Assembly: GCA_963995505.1 (NCBI GenBank) | Contig: OZ023189.1 | Coordinates: forward strand, 1,005,155 to 1,069,154 | Source: Hypericum androsaemum | Lineage: Eukaryota > Streptophyta > Magnoliopsida > Malpighiales > Hypericaceae | DNA length: 64,000 nucleotides | Reading direction: 5' to 3' | Part shown: positions 43,959 to 55,519 of the stretch, one piece after another | Layout: each line of letters begins with the position of its first letter | Position numbering within the stretch: position 1 is the stretch's first letter | Position numbers and translations under genes: made by a program | The notes under the pieces: generated by a model | The model's database searches: none | Told to the model about the DNA's origin: nothing | Seen by the model: the letters and a program-made list of their open reading frames with translations, nothing else

Positions 43959-45271
43959 TTAGTCACCCTTGAGGTAACTTGGCTGGTTGGATCTCGACCC
44001 GAAGCTAGTCGGTAAGGAGAACTCCAAATTAGTCATCGCCTTGCCTGGGAAGTCCCCAAACTTGACATACCCGAAGCCAAGATCGGCCGAGACCTCCTTG
44101 CACTTTCTATAAGTATTGTCCTTCTGAGGGTGATCTCCTTCCAGGTGGATCTCATTCACCACCTTGGGTACCCACTTGCGGATCATCTTCTTGTGATTGT
44201 CAGCGGGTACCTTCGGTCGAACCTTATTGATGCTCTTCTTTCCCTTAGAGGCTTCAACCTCATTGGCCCGGCCTCGAGTTAGGGCCAATTGGTATTTAAG
44301 TCTTGGGTAAGCTAAAAGAGTATTTTGGTCCTCTAACTTGGTTCTTTGCTCCGCAAGTTTCCTTTCGAGGTCCTTGATGACTTGTTTTTGCTTTTGGACC
44401 TTCCTCTCAAGACGACGTCTCTGAGTCTTAGTCATGATGCCTTGTGTTAGTGGATCAGGGGTAACCCTATTATCTCCAAGCTGGTTGAAAGCGTATCGGT
44501 GTGGGTTGGACCAGTCTTGAAGGTCCACTTTGATACGGAGACAACGGAGCCTCCACATCTCATCGGCCTCCCTTGGACAGTAGAACTTCTGAGTCCTTGG
44601 AATACTACTACTTGGTGGCCATCCTTGCCCCCCGAGTCTTGCCCTCCGGGTATTAAGGTTGGCCTTTTCTTTCTTAGGGCCATCAGGTCCCCTTGAATGA
44701 AAGGACTTCTGAGCCTTTGGTTTGCCATTCTCGGGCGGCCTTCCTTGCCCCCCGAGTCTTGCCCCTCGGGTCTTAGGATTATCCTTCGCTTGCATAGGGC
44801 CATCCTTCTTTTGGCTTCGTTTGAGGCCAACCATAGCAACATAAGTAATTATGCGGGGGTCGATTGACGGTTGCCCCTCGGGGCACTGATATGTGTCCAA
44901 GCCCTCGGAATAAAAAAGTTGAGATTATCCTTCCGCCCCTTGTTCTTAGGTTGATTCGAACTCCAGTTGATAGTTGACGTCATCTTCATCGAGCTTTTCT
45001 TGTCAGTTGACATGGTCCTCATCGAGCTCTCCTTGTCGGTTGACATGGTCCTCATCAAGCTCTCCTTCCGATTGACATCATCCTTATCGAGCTCTTCTTG
45101 TCGGTTGACGTCGTCCTCATTGAGCTCCCCTTGCCTCAACATCATAAAGTGAGGAACCGGCTGAGGAATAGGAAAGCTTGGGTCCAACCCCTCTTGCTCT
45201 AATCTCACGAACCGAGGAGTCGCCTCATGAGTAAAAAAGCTTAGGTCCAACTCCTCTTGCTCCAAAATCAC
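43959..45271 (-). CDS. Unknown gag-like proteins of element D
   Basis: Two overlapping minus-strand frames, 44849-45271 (140 codons) and 43959-44900 (313 codons). The first is acidic and built from short tandem repeats (DVNRQEELDKDDVNRKES). The second has a duplicated block (ARLGGQGRPPENGKPKAQKS and ARLGGQGWPPSSSIPRTQKF), then a likely coiled coil (MTKTQRRRLERKVQKQKQVI, KDLERKLAEQRTKLEDQN) and a basic C-terminal part. I do not recognise a defined family. Position and composition suggest a gag-like or accessory protein of a non-autonomous element. The frames may be parts of one protein joined by a frameshift. Confidence 0.5.
45000..45130. repeat. Short tandem repeat in element D frame
   Basis: A 36-42 bp unit containing GAGCTCnnCTTGTCGGTTGAC is repeated about five times. 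It produces the repeated acidic motif in the overlapping minus-strand frame. Confidence 0.75.
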
Positions 45272-45855
45272 ATACTGAGGAGACGGAGACGGAACATAAG
45301 CAAGTCACGAAGCATTAGGTCGTTGACAAGCATCACCATCTCATCTTGCCTAAAAGAACCTTCTTGGGTCTCCTCATATATAGAGGACTCTCGCACATCC
45401 GGGTAATCAGAATCCTTAACCGATGGGAGTCGGCAATGTAAGCTTATGAAGTCATGAGTCTCGGCATCATAACAATGTAAAGATCCTACCCTCAATTGTT
45501 CCGAAGTAGGCTAAGTAAAGGACGGTGGCCTTACTCCATCATTGGTGGCCACCGAACAATCCCCAATAGCCCACGTAAGAGATTCTTCACAGCGCTTCCG
45601 AAACTCCTCACGTGCGAGTCGATTCTCCAATATTACCTCATCAAGCTTATTGATGAAATATGCAAGTGGATCCATCGGGATGAAAGTTGCCTTAGTCGGC
45701 TCTTTGTAGGGAGCCGTGGGAGATGAGTTCTTTACCGCGTCTAACTAGGAAGCGAAGGAAGGTGTCGGCTTCTTAGAGGAAATCGGAGAAACAAAGTAGT
45801 TAGTTGGCTTAGCTAGACAAAGGTGTTAGACCGCCTTATCAGACGTCCTCCCTAA

Positions 45856-45874
45856 TCCCACCAAGCGTGCCAAA
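45856..45874 (-). promoter_or_regulatory. Primer-binding site of element D
   Basis: The minus strand reads TTTGGCACGCTTGGTGGGA, 4-5 nt inside the LTR end at 45879. The position and TGG-containing start fit a tRNA primer site. The tRNA species was not determined. Confidence 0.65.
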
Positions 45875-46078
45875 AATATGTTGTGGGAAAAGTGGTACAA
45901 GAACGCAAGACTTCCTGAGACGGTCAGGAGTGATCGTCCCAAGGTCGGTCTAACGAAATGGGTGAAAAAAGAGCTAAAGAACCTTAGACGTTCGATCTAA
46001 GGGAGAGGGGGAAAAAGAGCTACGCTACGGAAAGAAATATGATACAAGTAAAAATAGAGTAGTTGGTTGTGTGGTTGA

Positions 46079-47236
46079 TTGATGATCCCCGATTTCACGC
46101 TCGCGCCCTCCTTATATAGACGATGCCAACCTCCTCAAACGATGTCAACTTGGCTCCGGCTCATGATGAAAACCAAAACTGCCTTCAGACGATGCCAACT
46201 GGGCTTTCGACTCATGATGAGAAACTGCCTCAGACGAAGCTTACTTGGCTCTGCCTCATGATGAGAACACAAACCGCCTTAGTCATATTCAATGACGCCA
46301 ACTTGGCTCCGGCTCATGATGAGAAACACAACCGCCTTAGTCATATCGACGTCTAAACTGCCTTAGTCACATTGAGGCACCGACTTGGTTCTGGCACATT
46401 TCAAACGTTTCTCTCAAAGCCCTATAAGCGAGCACCGCGGCCGAGCGAGCGAGCGAGCACACCAAGCGAACGAGCGAGCGAGGGAACGATCACCGCGGTT
46501 GAGCGAGCGAGCACATCTAGCTAGCGAGCTAGCACCTTGGCCGAGCGAGCGAGCACCTTAGCCGAGCGAGTGAGCAAGCATCGTGGTCGAGCGAGCGAGA
46601 GAGCACACCGAGCGAGCCCCTTGGCCGAGCGAGCGAGCGTCATAGCTGAGCGAGCGTGCACCTTGGCCGAACAAGTGAGCAACCGTCGACGCCGAGTGAG
46701 CCCCTTGGCCGAGCGAGCACACTGAGTGAACGTCGCGGCCGAGCGAGCGAGCACCTCGGCCGAGTTAGCGAGCGTCGCGACTGAGCGAGCGAGCGAGCAC
46801 CTGGGCGGAGCGAGGGAGCGAGCGTCGCGGCCGAGGAGCGAGCGAACACCTCGGCCGAGCGAGCTAGCATCGCGGCCGAGCGAGCGAGCACCTAGGCCGA
46901 GCGAGTGAGCGAGCGAGCGTGCGTCGCGACTGAGCGAGCGAGCGAGCAAGCATTGAACAGGCGAGCGAGTGAGCAAGTATTGAACCAGCGAGCACCGAGC
47001 GAGCGAGCACCGAGCGAACGAGCGCATCGATCGAGCGGGGTAAGCAACTTGCACGTAAGTTGGGAATGAGCGAACGAAACGAGTCAACTAAGGTAGAGGG
47101 GGAAAAAGAGCTACGCTACGGAAAGAAAGAGCCAAAGAACCTTAGACGTTCGATCTAAGGGAGAGGGGGAAAAAGAGCTACGCTGCGGAAAGAAATATGA
47201 TACAAGTAAAAATAGAGTAGTTGGTTGTGTGGTTGA
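46079..47236. repeat. Tandem unit 1 of element D array (1158 bp)
   Basis: This unit lies next to the U5 end of the LTR. TATA (minus CTATATAAGG) is at about 46111-46120. Its GAGC minisatellite is visibly more diverged from the others. Confidence 0.8.
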
Positions 47237-48415
47237 TTGATGATCCCCGATTTCACGCTCGCGCCCTCCTTATATAGACGATGCCAACCTCCTCAAACGA
47301 TGTCAACTTGGCTCCGGCTCATATTGAAAACCAAAACTGCCTTCAGACGATGCCAACTGGGCTTTCGACTCATGATGAGAAACTGCCTCAGACGAAGCTT
47401 ACTTGGCTCTGCCTCGTGATGAGAACACAAACCGCCTTAGTCATATTCAATGACGCCAACTTGGCTCCGGCTCATGATGAGAAACACAACCGCCTTAGTC
47501 ATATCGACGTCTAAACTGTCTTAGTCACATTGAGGCACCGACTTGGTTCTGGCACATTTCAAACGTTTCTCTCAAAGCCCTATAAGCGAGCACCGCAGCC
47601 GAGCGAGCGAGCGAGCACAGCAAGCGAACGAGTGAGCCAGTGAACGATCACCGCGGTCGAGCGAGCGAGCACCTAGGCCGAGCGAGAGAGCACATCTAGC
47701 TAGCGAGCTAGCACTTTGGCCGAGCGAGCGAGCACCTTAGCCGAGCGAGTGAGCAAGCATCGCGGTCGAGCGAGCGACAGAGCACACCGAGCGAGCCCCT
47801 TGGCCGAGCGAGCGAGCGTCGTAGTCGAGCGAGCGTGCACCTCGGCCGAACAAGTGAGCAAGCGTCGACGCCGAGTGAGCCCCTTGGCCGAGCGAGCACA
47901 CTGAGTGAACGTCGCGGCCGAGCGAGCGAGCACCTCGGCCGAGTTAGCGAGCGTCGCGATTGAGCGAGCGAGCGAGCACCTGGGCGGAGCGAGTGAGCGA
48001 GCGTCGCGGCCGAGGAGCGAGCGAACACCTCGGCCGAGCGAGATAGCATCGCGGCTGAGCGAGCGAGCACCTAGGCCGAGCGAGTGAGCGAGCGAGCGTG
48101 CGTCACGACTGAGCGAGCGAGCGAGCAAGCATTGAACCGGCGAGCGAGCGAGCGAGCATTGAACCAGCGAGCACCGAGCGAGCGAGAACCGAGCGAACGA
48201 GCGCATCGATCGAGCGGGGTAAGCAAATTGCACGTAAGTTGGGAATGAGCGAACGAAACGAGTCAACTAAGGGAGTGGGGGAAAAAGAGCTACGCTACGG
48301 AAAGAAAGAGCTAAAGAACCTTAGACGTTCGATCTAAGGGAGAGGAAGAAAAAGAGCTACGCTACGGAAAGAAATATGATACAAGTAAAAATAGAGTAGT
48401 TGGTTGTGTGGTTGA
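47237..48415. repeat. Tandem unit 2 (1179 bp)
   Basis: Same order as unit 1. It differs in the GAGC block and has CATATTGAAAACC in place of CATGATGAAAACC near 47320. Confidence 0.8.
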
Positions 48416-50741
48416 TTGATGATCCCTGATTTCACGCTCGCGCCCTCCTTATATAGACGATGCCAACTTCCTCAAACGATGTCAACTTGGCTCCGGCTCA
48501 TGATGAAAACCAAAACTGCCTTCAGACGATGCCAACTGGGCTTTCGACTCATGATGAGAAACTGCCTCAGACGAAGCTTACTTGGCTCTGCCTCGTGATC
48601 AGAACACAAACTGCCTTAGTCATATTCAATGACGCCAACTTGGCTCCGGCTCATGATGAGAAACACAATCGCCTTAGTCATATCGACGTCTAAACTGCCT
48701 TAGTCACATTGAGGCACCGACTTGGTTCTGGCACATTTCAAACGTTTCTCTCAAAGCCCTATAAGCGAGCACCGCGGTCGAGTGAGTGAGCGAGCACACC
48801 AAGCGAACGAGCGAGCGAGTGAATGATCACCGCGGTCGAGCGAGCGTGCACCTTGGCCGAGCGAGCGAGCACATCTAGCTAACGAGCTAGCACTTTGGCC
48901 GAGCGAGCGAGCACCTTAGCCGAGCGAGTGAGCAAGCATCGCGGTCGAGCGAGCGAGAGAGCACACCGAGCGAGCCCCTTGGCCGAGCGAGCGAGCTTCG
49001 TAGCCGAGCGAGCGTGCACCTTCGCCGAACAAGTGAGCAAGCGTCGACGCCGAGTGAGCCCCTTGGCCGAGCGAGCACACTGAGTGAACGTCGCGGCCGA
49101 GCGAGCGAGCACCTCGGCCGAGTTAGCGAGCGTCGCGACTAAGCGAGCGAGCGAGCACCTGGGCGGAGCGAGCGAGCGAGCACCTGGGCGGAGCGAGTGA
49201 GCGAGCGTCGCAGCCGAGGAGCGAGCGAACTCCTCGGCCGAGCGAGCTAGCATCGCGGCCGAGCGAGCGAGCATCGAGGCCGAGCGAGTGAGCGAGCGAG
49301 CGTGCGTCGCGACTGAGCGAGCGAGCGAGCAAGCATTGAACCGGTGAGCGAGCGAGCAAGCATTGAACCAGCGAGCACCGAGCGAACAAGCGCATCAATC
49401 GAGCGGGGTAAGCAAATTGCACGTAAGTTGGGAATGAGCGAACGAAACGAGTCAACTAAGGGAGAGGGGGAAAAAGAGCTACGCTACGGAAAGAAAGAGC
49501 CAAAGAACCTTAGACGTTCGATCTAAGGGAGAGGGGGAAAAAGAGCTACGCTACGGAAAGAAATATGTTACAAGTAAAAATAGAGTAGTTGGTTGTGTGG
49601 TTGATTGATGATCCCCGATTTCACGCTCGCGCCCTCCTTATATAGCCGATGCCAACCTCCTCAAACGATGTCAACTTGGCTCCGGCTCATGATGAAAACC
49701 AAAACTGCCTTCAGACGATGCCAACTGGGCTTTCGACTCATGATGAGAAACTGCCTCAGACGAAGCTTACTTGGCTCTGCCTCGTGATGAGATCACAAAC
49801 CGCCTTAGTCATATTCAATGACGCCAACTTGGCTCCGGCTCATGATGAGAAACACAACCGCCTTAGTCATATCGACGTCTAAACTGCCTTAGTCACATTG
49901 AGGCACCGACTTGGTTCTGGCACATTTCAAACGTTTCTCTCAAAGCCCTATAAGCGAGCACCGCGGTCGACCGAGCGAGCGAGCACACCAAGCGAACGAG
50001 CGAGCGAGTGAACAATCACCACGGTTGAGCGAGCGAGCACTTTGGCCGAGTGAGCGAGCACCTTAGCCGAGCGAGTGAGCAAGCATCGCGGTCGAGCGAG
50101 CGAGAGAGCACACCGAGCGAGCCCCTTGGCCGAGCGAGCGAGCGTCGTAGCCAAGCGAGCGTGCACCTTGGCCGAACAAATGAGCAAGCGTCGACGCCGA
50201 GTGAGCCCCTTGGCCGAGCGAGCACACTGAGTGAACGTCGCGGCCGAGCAAGCGAGCACCTCGGCCGAGTTAGCGAGCGTCGCGACTAAGCGAGCGAGTG
50301 AGCACCTGGGCGGAGCGAGTGAGCGAGCGTCGCGGCCGAGGAGCGAGCGAACACCTCGGCCGAGCGAGCTAGCATCGCGGCCGAGCGAGCGAGCACCAAG
50401 GCAGAGCGAGTGAGCGAGCGAGCGTGCGTCGCGACTGAGCGAGCGAGCGAGCAAGCATTGAACCGCTGAGCGAGCGAGCAAGCATTGAACCAGCGAGCAC
50501 CGAGCGAGCGAGCACCGAGCGAACAAGCGCATCGATCGAGCGGGGTAAGCAAATTGCACGTAAGTTGGGAATGAGCGAACGAAACGAGTCAACTAAGGGA
50601 GAGGGGGAAAAAGAGCTACGCTACGGAAAGAAAGAGCCAAAGAACCTTAGACGTTCGATCTAAGGGAGAGGGGGAAAAAGAGCTACGCTACGGAAAGAAA
50701 TATGTTACAAGTAAAAATAGAGTAGTTGGTTGTGTGGTTGA
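48416..50741. repeat. Tandem units 3-4, first 2326-bp dimer
   Basis: Units of 1189 bp (48416-49604) and 1137 bp (49605-50741). The pair recurs almost identically at 50742-53067. The shorter unit lacks a block of about 50 bp in the GAGC part (the one with ACATCTAGCTAACGAGCTAG in unit 3). Confidence 0.85.
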
Positions 50742-53067
50742 TTGATGATCCCCGATTTCACGCTCGCGCCCTCCTTATATAGCCGATGCCAACCTCCTCA
50801 AACGATGTCAACTTGGCTCCGGCTCATGATGAAAACCACAACTGCCTTCAGACGATGCCAACTGGGCTTTCGACTCATGATGAGAAACTGCCTCAGACGA
50901 AGCTTACTTGGCTCTGCCTCGTGATGAGAACACAAACCGCCTTAGTCATATTCAATGACGCCAACTTGGCTCCGGCTCATGATGAGAAACACAACCGCCT
51001 TAGTCATATCGACGTCTAAACTGCCTTAGTCACATTGAGGCACCGACTTGGTTCTGGCACATTTCAAACGTTTCTCTCAAAGCCCTATAAGCGAGCACCG
51101 CGGTCGAGTGAGTGAGCGAGCACACCAAGCGAACGAGCGAGCGAGTGAATGATCACCGCGGTCGAGCGAGCGTGCACCTTGGCCGAGCGAGCGAGCACAT
51201 CTAGCTAACGAGCTAGCACTTTGGCCGAGCGAGCGAGCACCTTAACCGAGCGAGTGAGCAAGCATCGCGGTCGAGCGAGCGAGAGAGCACACCGAGCGAG
51301 CCCCTTGGCCGAGCGAGCGAGCTTCGTAGCCGAGCGAGCGTGCACCTTCGCCGAACAAGTGAGCAAGCGTCGACGCCGAGTGAGCCCCTTGGCCGAGCGA
51401 GCACACTGAGTGAACGTCGCGGCCGAGCGAGCGAGCACCTCGGCCGAGTTAGCGAGCGTCGCGACTAAGCGAGCGAGCGAGCACCTGGGCGGAGCGAGCG
51501 AGCGAGCACCTGGGCGGAGCGAGTGAGCGAACGTCGCAGCCGAGGAGCGAGCGAACTCCTCCGCCGAGCGAGCTAGCATCGCGGCCGAGCGAGCGAGCAT
51601 CGAGGCCGAGCGAGTGAGCGAGCGAGCGTGCGTCGCGACTGAGCGAGCGAGCGAGCAAGCATTGAACCGGTGAGCGAGCGAGCAAGCATTGAACCAGCGA
51701 GCACCGAGCGAACAAGCGCATCAATCGAGCGGGGTAAGCAAATTGCACGTAAGTTGGGAATGAGCGAACGAAACGAGTCAACTAAGGGAGAGGGGGAAAA
51801 AGAGCTACGCTACGGAAAGAAAGAGCCAAAGAACCTTAGACGTTCGATCTAAGGGAGAGGGGGAAAAAGAGCTACGCTACGGAAAGAAATATGTTACAAG
51901 TAAAAATAGAGTAGTTGGTTGTGTGGTTGATTGATGATCCCCGATTTCACGCTCGCGCCCTCCTTATATAGCCGATGCCAACCTCCTCAAACGATGTCAA
52001 CTTGGCTCCGGCTCATGATGAAAACCAAAACTGCCTTCAGACGATGCCAACTGGGCTTTCGACTCATGATGAGAAACTGCCTCAGACGAAGCTTACTTGG
52101 CTCTGCCTCGTGATGAGATCACAAACCGCCTTAGTCATATTCAATGACGCCAACTTGGCTCCGGCTCATGATGAGAAACACAACCGCCTTAGTCATATCG
52201 ACGTCTAAACTGCCTTAGTCACATTGAGGCACCGACTTGGTTCTGGCACATTTCAAACGTTTCTCTCAAAGCCCTATAAGCGAGCACCGCGGTCGACCGA
52301 GCGAGCGAGCACACCAAGCGAACGAGCGAGCGAGTGAACAATCACCACGGTTGAGCGAGCGAGCACTTTGGCCGAGTGAGCGAGCACCTTAGCCGAGCGA
52401 GTGAGCAAGCATCGCGGTTGAGCGAGCGAGAGAGCACACCGAGCGAGCCCCTTGGCCGAGCGAGCGAGCGTCGTAGCCGAGCGAGCGTGCACCTTGGCCG
52501 AACAAATGAGCAAGCGTCGACGCCGAGTGAGCCCCTTGGCCGAGCGAGCACACTGAGTGAACGTCGCGGCCGAGCAAGCGAGCACCTCGGCCGAGTTAGC
52601 GAGCGTCGCGACTAAGCGAGCGAGTGAGCACCTGGGCGGAGCGAGTGAGCGAGCGTCGCGGCCGAGGAGCGAGCGAACACCTCGGCCGAGCGAGCTAGCA
52701 TCGCGGCCGAGCGAGCGAGCACCAAGGCAGAGCGAGTGAGCGAGCGAGCGTGCGTCGCGACTGAGCGAGCGAGCGAGCAAGCATTGAACCGCTGAGCGAG
52801 CGAGCAAGCATTGAACCAGCGAGCACCGAGCAAGCGAGCACCGAGCGAACAAGCGCATCGATCGAGCGGGGTAAGCAAATTGCACGTAAGTTGGGAATGA
52901 GCGAACGAAACGAGTCAACTAAGGGAGAGGGGGAAAAAGAGCTACGCTACGGAAAGAAAGAGCCAAAGAACCTTAGACGTTCGATCTAAGGGAGAGGGGG
53001 TAAAAGAGCTACGCTACGGAAAGAAATATGATACAAGTAAAAATAGAGTAGTTGGTTGTGTGGTTGA
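50742..53067. repeat. Tandem units 5-6, second 2326-bp dimer
   Basis: Units of 1189 bp (50742-51930) and 1137 bp (51931-53067), repeating units 3-4 at an offset of 2326 bp with very few differences by eye. Confidence 0.85.
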
Positions 53068-55193
53068 TTGATGATCCCCGATTTCACGCTCGCGCCCTCC
53101 TTATATAGACGATGCCAACCTCCTCAAACGATGTCAACTTGGCTCCGGCTCATGATGAAAACCAAAACTGCCTTCAGATGATGCCAACTGGGCTTTTCGA
53201 CTCATGATGAGAAACTGCCTCAGACGAAGCTTACTTGGCTCTGCCTCGTGATGAGAACACAAACCGCCTTAGTCATATTCAATGACGCCAACTTGGCTCC
53301 GGCTCATGATGAGAAACACAACCGCCTTAGTCATATCGACGTCTAAACTGCCTTAGTCACATTGAGGCACCGACTTGGTTCTGGCACATTTCAAACGTTT
53401 CTCTCAAAGCTCTATAAGCGAGCACCGCGGCCGAGCGAGCGAGCGAGCACACCAAGCGAACGAGCGAGCGAGTGAACGATCACCGCGGTCGAGCGAGCGA
53501 GCACCTTGTTCGAGCGAGCGAGCACCTTAGCCGAGCGAGTGAGCAAGCATCGCGGTCGAGCGACCGAGAGAGCACACCGAGCGAGCCCCTTGGCCGAGCG
53601 AGCGAGCGTCGTAGCCGAGCGAGCGTGCACCTTGGCCGAACAAATGAGCAAGCGTCGACGCCGAGTGAGCCCCTTGGCCGAGCGAGCACACTGAGTGAAC
53701 GTCGCGGCCGAGCAAGCGAGCACCTCGGCCGAGTTAGCGAGCGTCGCGACTAAGCGAGCGAGTGAGCACCTGGGCGGAGCGAGTGAGCGAGCGTCGCGGC
53801 CGAGGAGCGAGCGAACACCTCGGCCGAGCGAGCTAGCATCGCGGCCGAGCGAGCGAGCACCAAGGCAGAGCGAGTGAGCGAGCGAGCGTGCGTCGCGACT
53901 GAGCGAGCGAGCGAGCAAGCATTGAACCGCTGAGCGAGCGAGCAAGCATTGAACCAGCGAGCACCGAGCAAGCGAGCACCGAGCGAACAAGCGCATCGAT
54001 CGAGCGGGGTAAGCAAATTGCACGTAAGTTGGGAATGAGCGAACGAAACGAGTCAACTAAGGGAGAGGGGGAAAAAGAGCTACGCTACGGAAAGAAAGAG
54101 CCAAAGAACCTTAGACGTTCGATCTAAGGGAGAGGGGGTAAAAGAGCTACGCTACGGAAAGAAATATGATACAAGTAAAAATAGAGTAGTTGGTTGTGTG
54201 GTTGATTGATGATCCCCGATTTCACGCTCGCGCCCTCCTTATATAGACGATGCCAACCTCCTCAAACGATGTCAACTTGGCTCCGGCTCATGATGAAAAC
54301 CAAAACTGCCTTCAGATGATGCCAACTGGGCTTTTCGACTCATGATGAGAAACTGCCTCAGACGAAGCTTACTTGGCTCTGCCTCGTGATGAGAACACAA
54401 ACCGTCTTAGTCATATTCAATGACGCCAACTTGGCTCCGGCTCATGATGAGAAACACAACCGCCTTAGTCATATCGACGTCTAAACTGCCTTAGTCACAT
54501 TGAGGCACCGACTTGGTTCTGGCACATTTCAAACGTTTCTCTCAAAGCTCTATAAGCGAGCACCGCGGCCGAGCGAGCGAGCGAGCACACCAAGCGAACG
54601 AGCGAGCGAGTGAACGATCACCGCGGTCGAGCGAGCGAGCACCTTGTTCGAGCGAGCGAGCACCTTAGCCGAGCGAGTGAGCAAGCATCGCGGTCGAGCG
54701 AGCGAGAGAGCACACCGAGCGAGCCCCTTGGCCGAGCGAGCGAGCGTCGTAGCCGAGCGAGAGTGCACCTTGGCCGAACAAGTGAGCAAGCGTCAACGCC
54801 GAGTGAGCCCCTTGTCCGAGCAGGCACACTGAGTGAACGTCGCGGCCGAGTGAGCGAGCACCTCGGCCGAGTTAGCGAGCGTCGCGACTGAGCGAGCGAG
54901 CGAGCACCTGGGCGGAGCGAATGAGCGAGCGTCGCGGCCGAGGAGCAAGCGAACACCTCGGCCGAGCGAGCTAGCATCGCGGCCGAGCGAGCGAGCACCT
55001 AGGCCGAGCGAGTGAGCGAGCGAGCGTGCGTCGCGACTGAGCGAGCGAGCGAGCAAGCATTGAACCAGCGAGCACCGAGCGAACGAGCGCATCGATCGAG
55101 CGGGGTAAGCAAATTGCACGTAAGTTGGGAATGAGCGAACGAAACCAAAAATCCAGCTTACTCCAAAGCCGAGGCCTTTTTCGAGTCCCAACA
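53068..55193. repeat. Tandem units 7-8 and U3 start
   Basis: Unit 7 (53068-54205, 1138 bp) and unit 8 (54206 to the LTR start) share private variants such as AAAGCTCTATAAGC (AAAGCCCTATAAGC elsewhere). They form a third closely related pair. Unit 8 ends in the unique LTR start next to 55193. Confidence 0.8.
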
Positions 55194-55258
55194 AAAGTAA
55201 ACAAGTCTGCGGACTTCTAAGTCCCAACATCACAATATAAGCAATTGGTGGTTCTCAC
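55194..55258 (-). other. Intron fragment of an orphan gene
   Basis: This is minus-strand sequence after the splice donor at 55259. It is cut at 55193 by the LTR of element D. Confidence 0.4.
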
Positions 55259-55365
55259 CTCTCTGGACATGTTCTTCCAAGCCTCGAAACCTCTCCTATC
55301 AAACTCCTTCCGCTCTGCCATCTCGCACTCCCTCATAAATTCTTCCTTGTGCGCAGAATCAAACA
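55259..55365 (-). pseudogene. Orphan exon of an unidentified plant gene
   Basis: This 107-bp open block has a good acceptor (CTGAG before 55365) and donor (GAGAG|GTGAGA after 55259). It encodes DSAHKEEFMRECEMAERKEF and then DRRGFEAWKNMSRE, charged and likely helical. I do not recognise the protein. Following exons would lie left of 55193, where element D sits. Earlier exons to the right are not identifiable. It is probably a gene fragment truncated by element D. Confidence 0.5.
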
Positions 55366-55399
55366 CTCAGAAAGGAACGACTCGCAAAGCGATACAGTA

Positions 55400-55505
55400 T
55401 AGCCAAATGGCTTGTATCCCAATGGTACAAGGGGTTGTAAATACCTGGAAGGTCCAAGGTTCAAACCTTGGCAATATCATGGTGTAATAATTTACTTTTC
55501 AAAAA
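55400..55505 (+). mobile_element. tRNA-derived SINE with 14-bp TSD
   Basis: AAAGCGATACAGTA at 55386-55399 is repeated at 55506-55519. The 106-bp body has an A-box-like start (TAGCCAAATGGCTTG) and a B-box-like AGGTTCAAACCTTGG at about 55458-55472, as in RNA polymerase III promoters. It ends in a TTTTC plus A-rich tail. It is non-coding and depends on LINE machinery. Confidence 0.8.
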
Positions 55506-55519
55506 AAAGCGATACAGTA

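Larger units (their letters stand above)
41458..55193 (-). mobile_element. Large LTR element D without pol (LARD-like), giant 5' LTR
   Basis: Read on the minus strand: the 5' LTR starts TGTTGGGACTCGAAAAAGG at 55193 and ends CCCACAACA at 45879. A primer site TTTGGCACGCTTGGTGGGA (45856-45874) follows, of a type I associate with plant Tat-like Ty3/gypsy elements. An internal region of about 2.8 kb has a gag-like or unknown protein but no protease, RT or integrase. A purine tract CGTACGGGGGGCAT precedes the 3' LTR, which starts at 43085. The 3' LTR is truncated at 41458, where copia B begins. The 5' LTR is swollen by tandem amplification. No TSD can be tested because one end is lost. Confidence 0.78.
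45879..55193 (-). repeat. Giant 5' LTR of element D with tandem 1.14-1.19 kb units
   Basis: The LTR ends are TGTTGGGACTCG (55193, minus) and CCCACAACA (45879, minus), so this LTR spans about 9.3 kb. Inside, the phase marker TTGATGATCC (plus strand) recurs at 46079, 47237, 48416, 49605, 50742, 51931, 53068 and 54206. Each unit holds a GAGC-rich minisatellite of about 600 bp, a block of ACGATGCCAACTTGGC-like motifs, a TATA box (minus CTATATAAGG) and an R-like segment with AGAGCTACGCTACGGAAAG. The basic LTR would be about 2 kb with one unit. Frames in the GAGC parts are spurious. Confidence 0.82.

Noticed and set aside
45879..55193. CRISPR array
   Set aside because: The units are over 1 kb and contiguous, with an LTR context in a plant genome. 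There are no short repeat-spacer units and no cas genes.
46521..55233. Repeated 110-214 codon frames in the tandem array
   Set aside because: The same low-complexity repeat as above. Frames shift from unit to unit without any sign of conservation.
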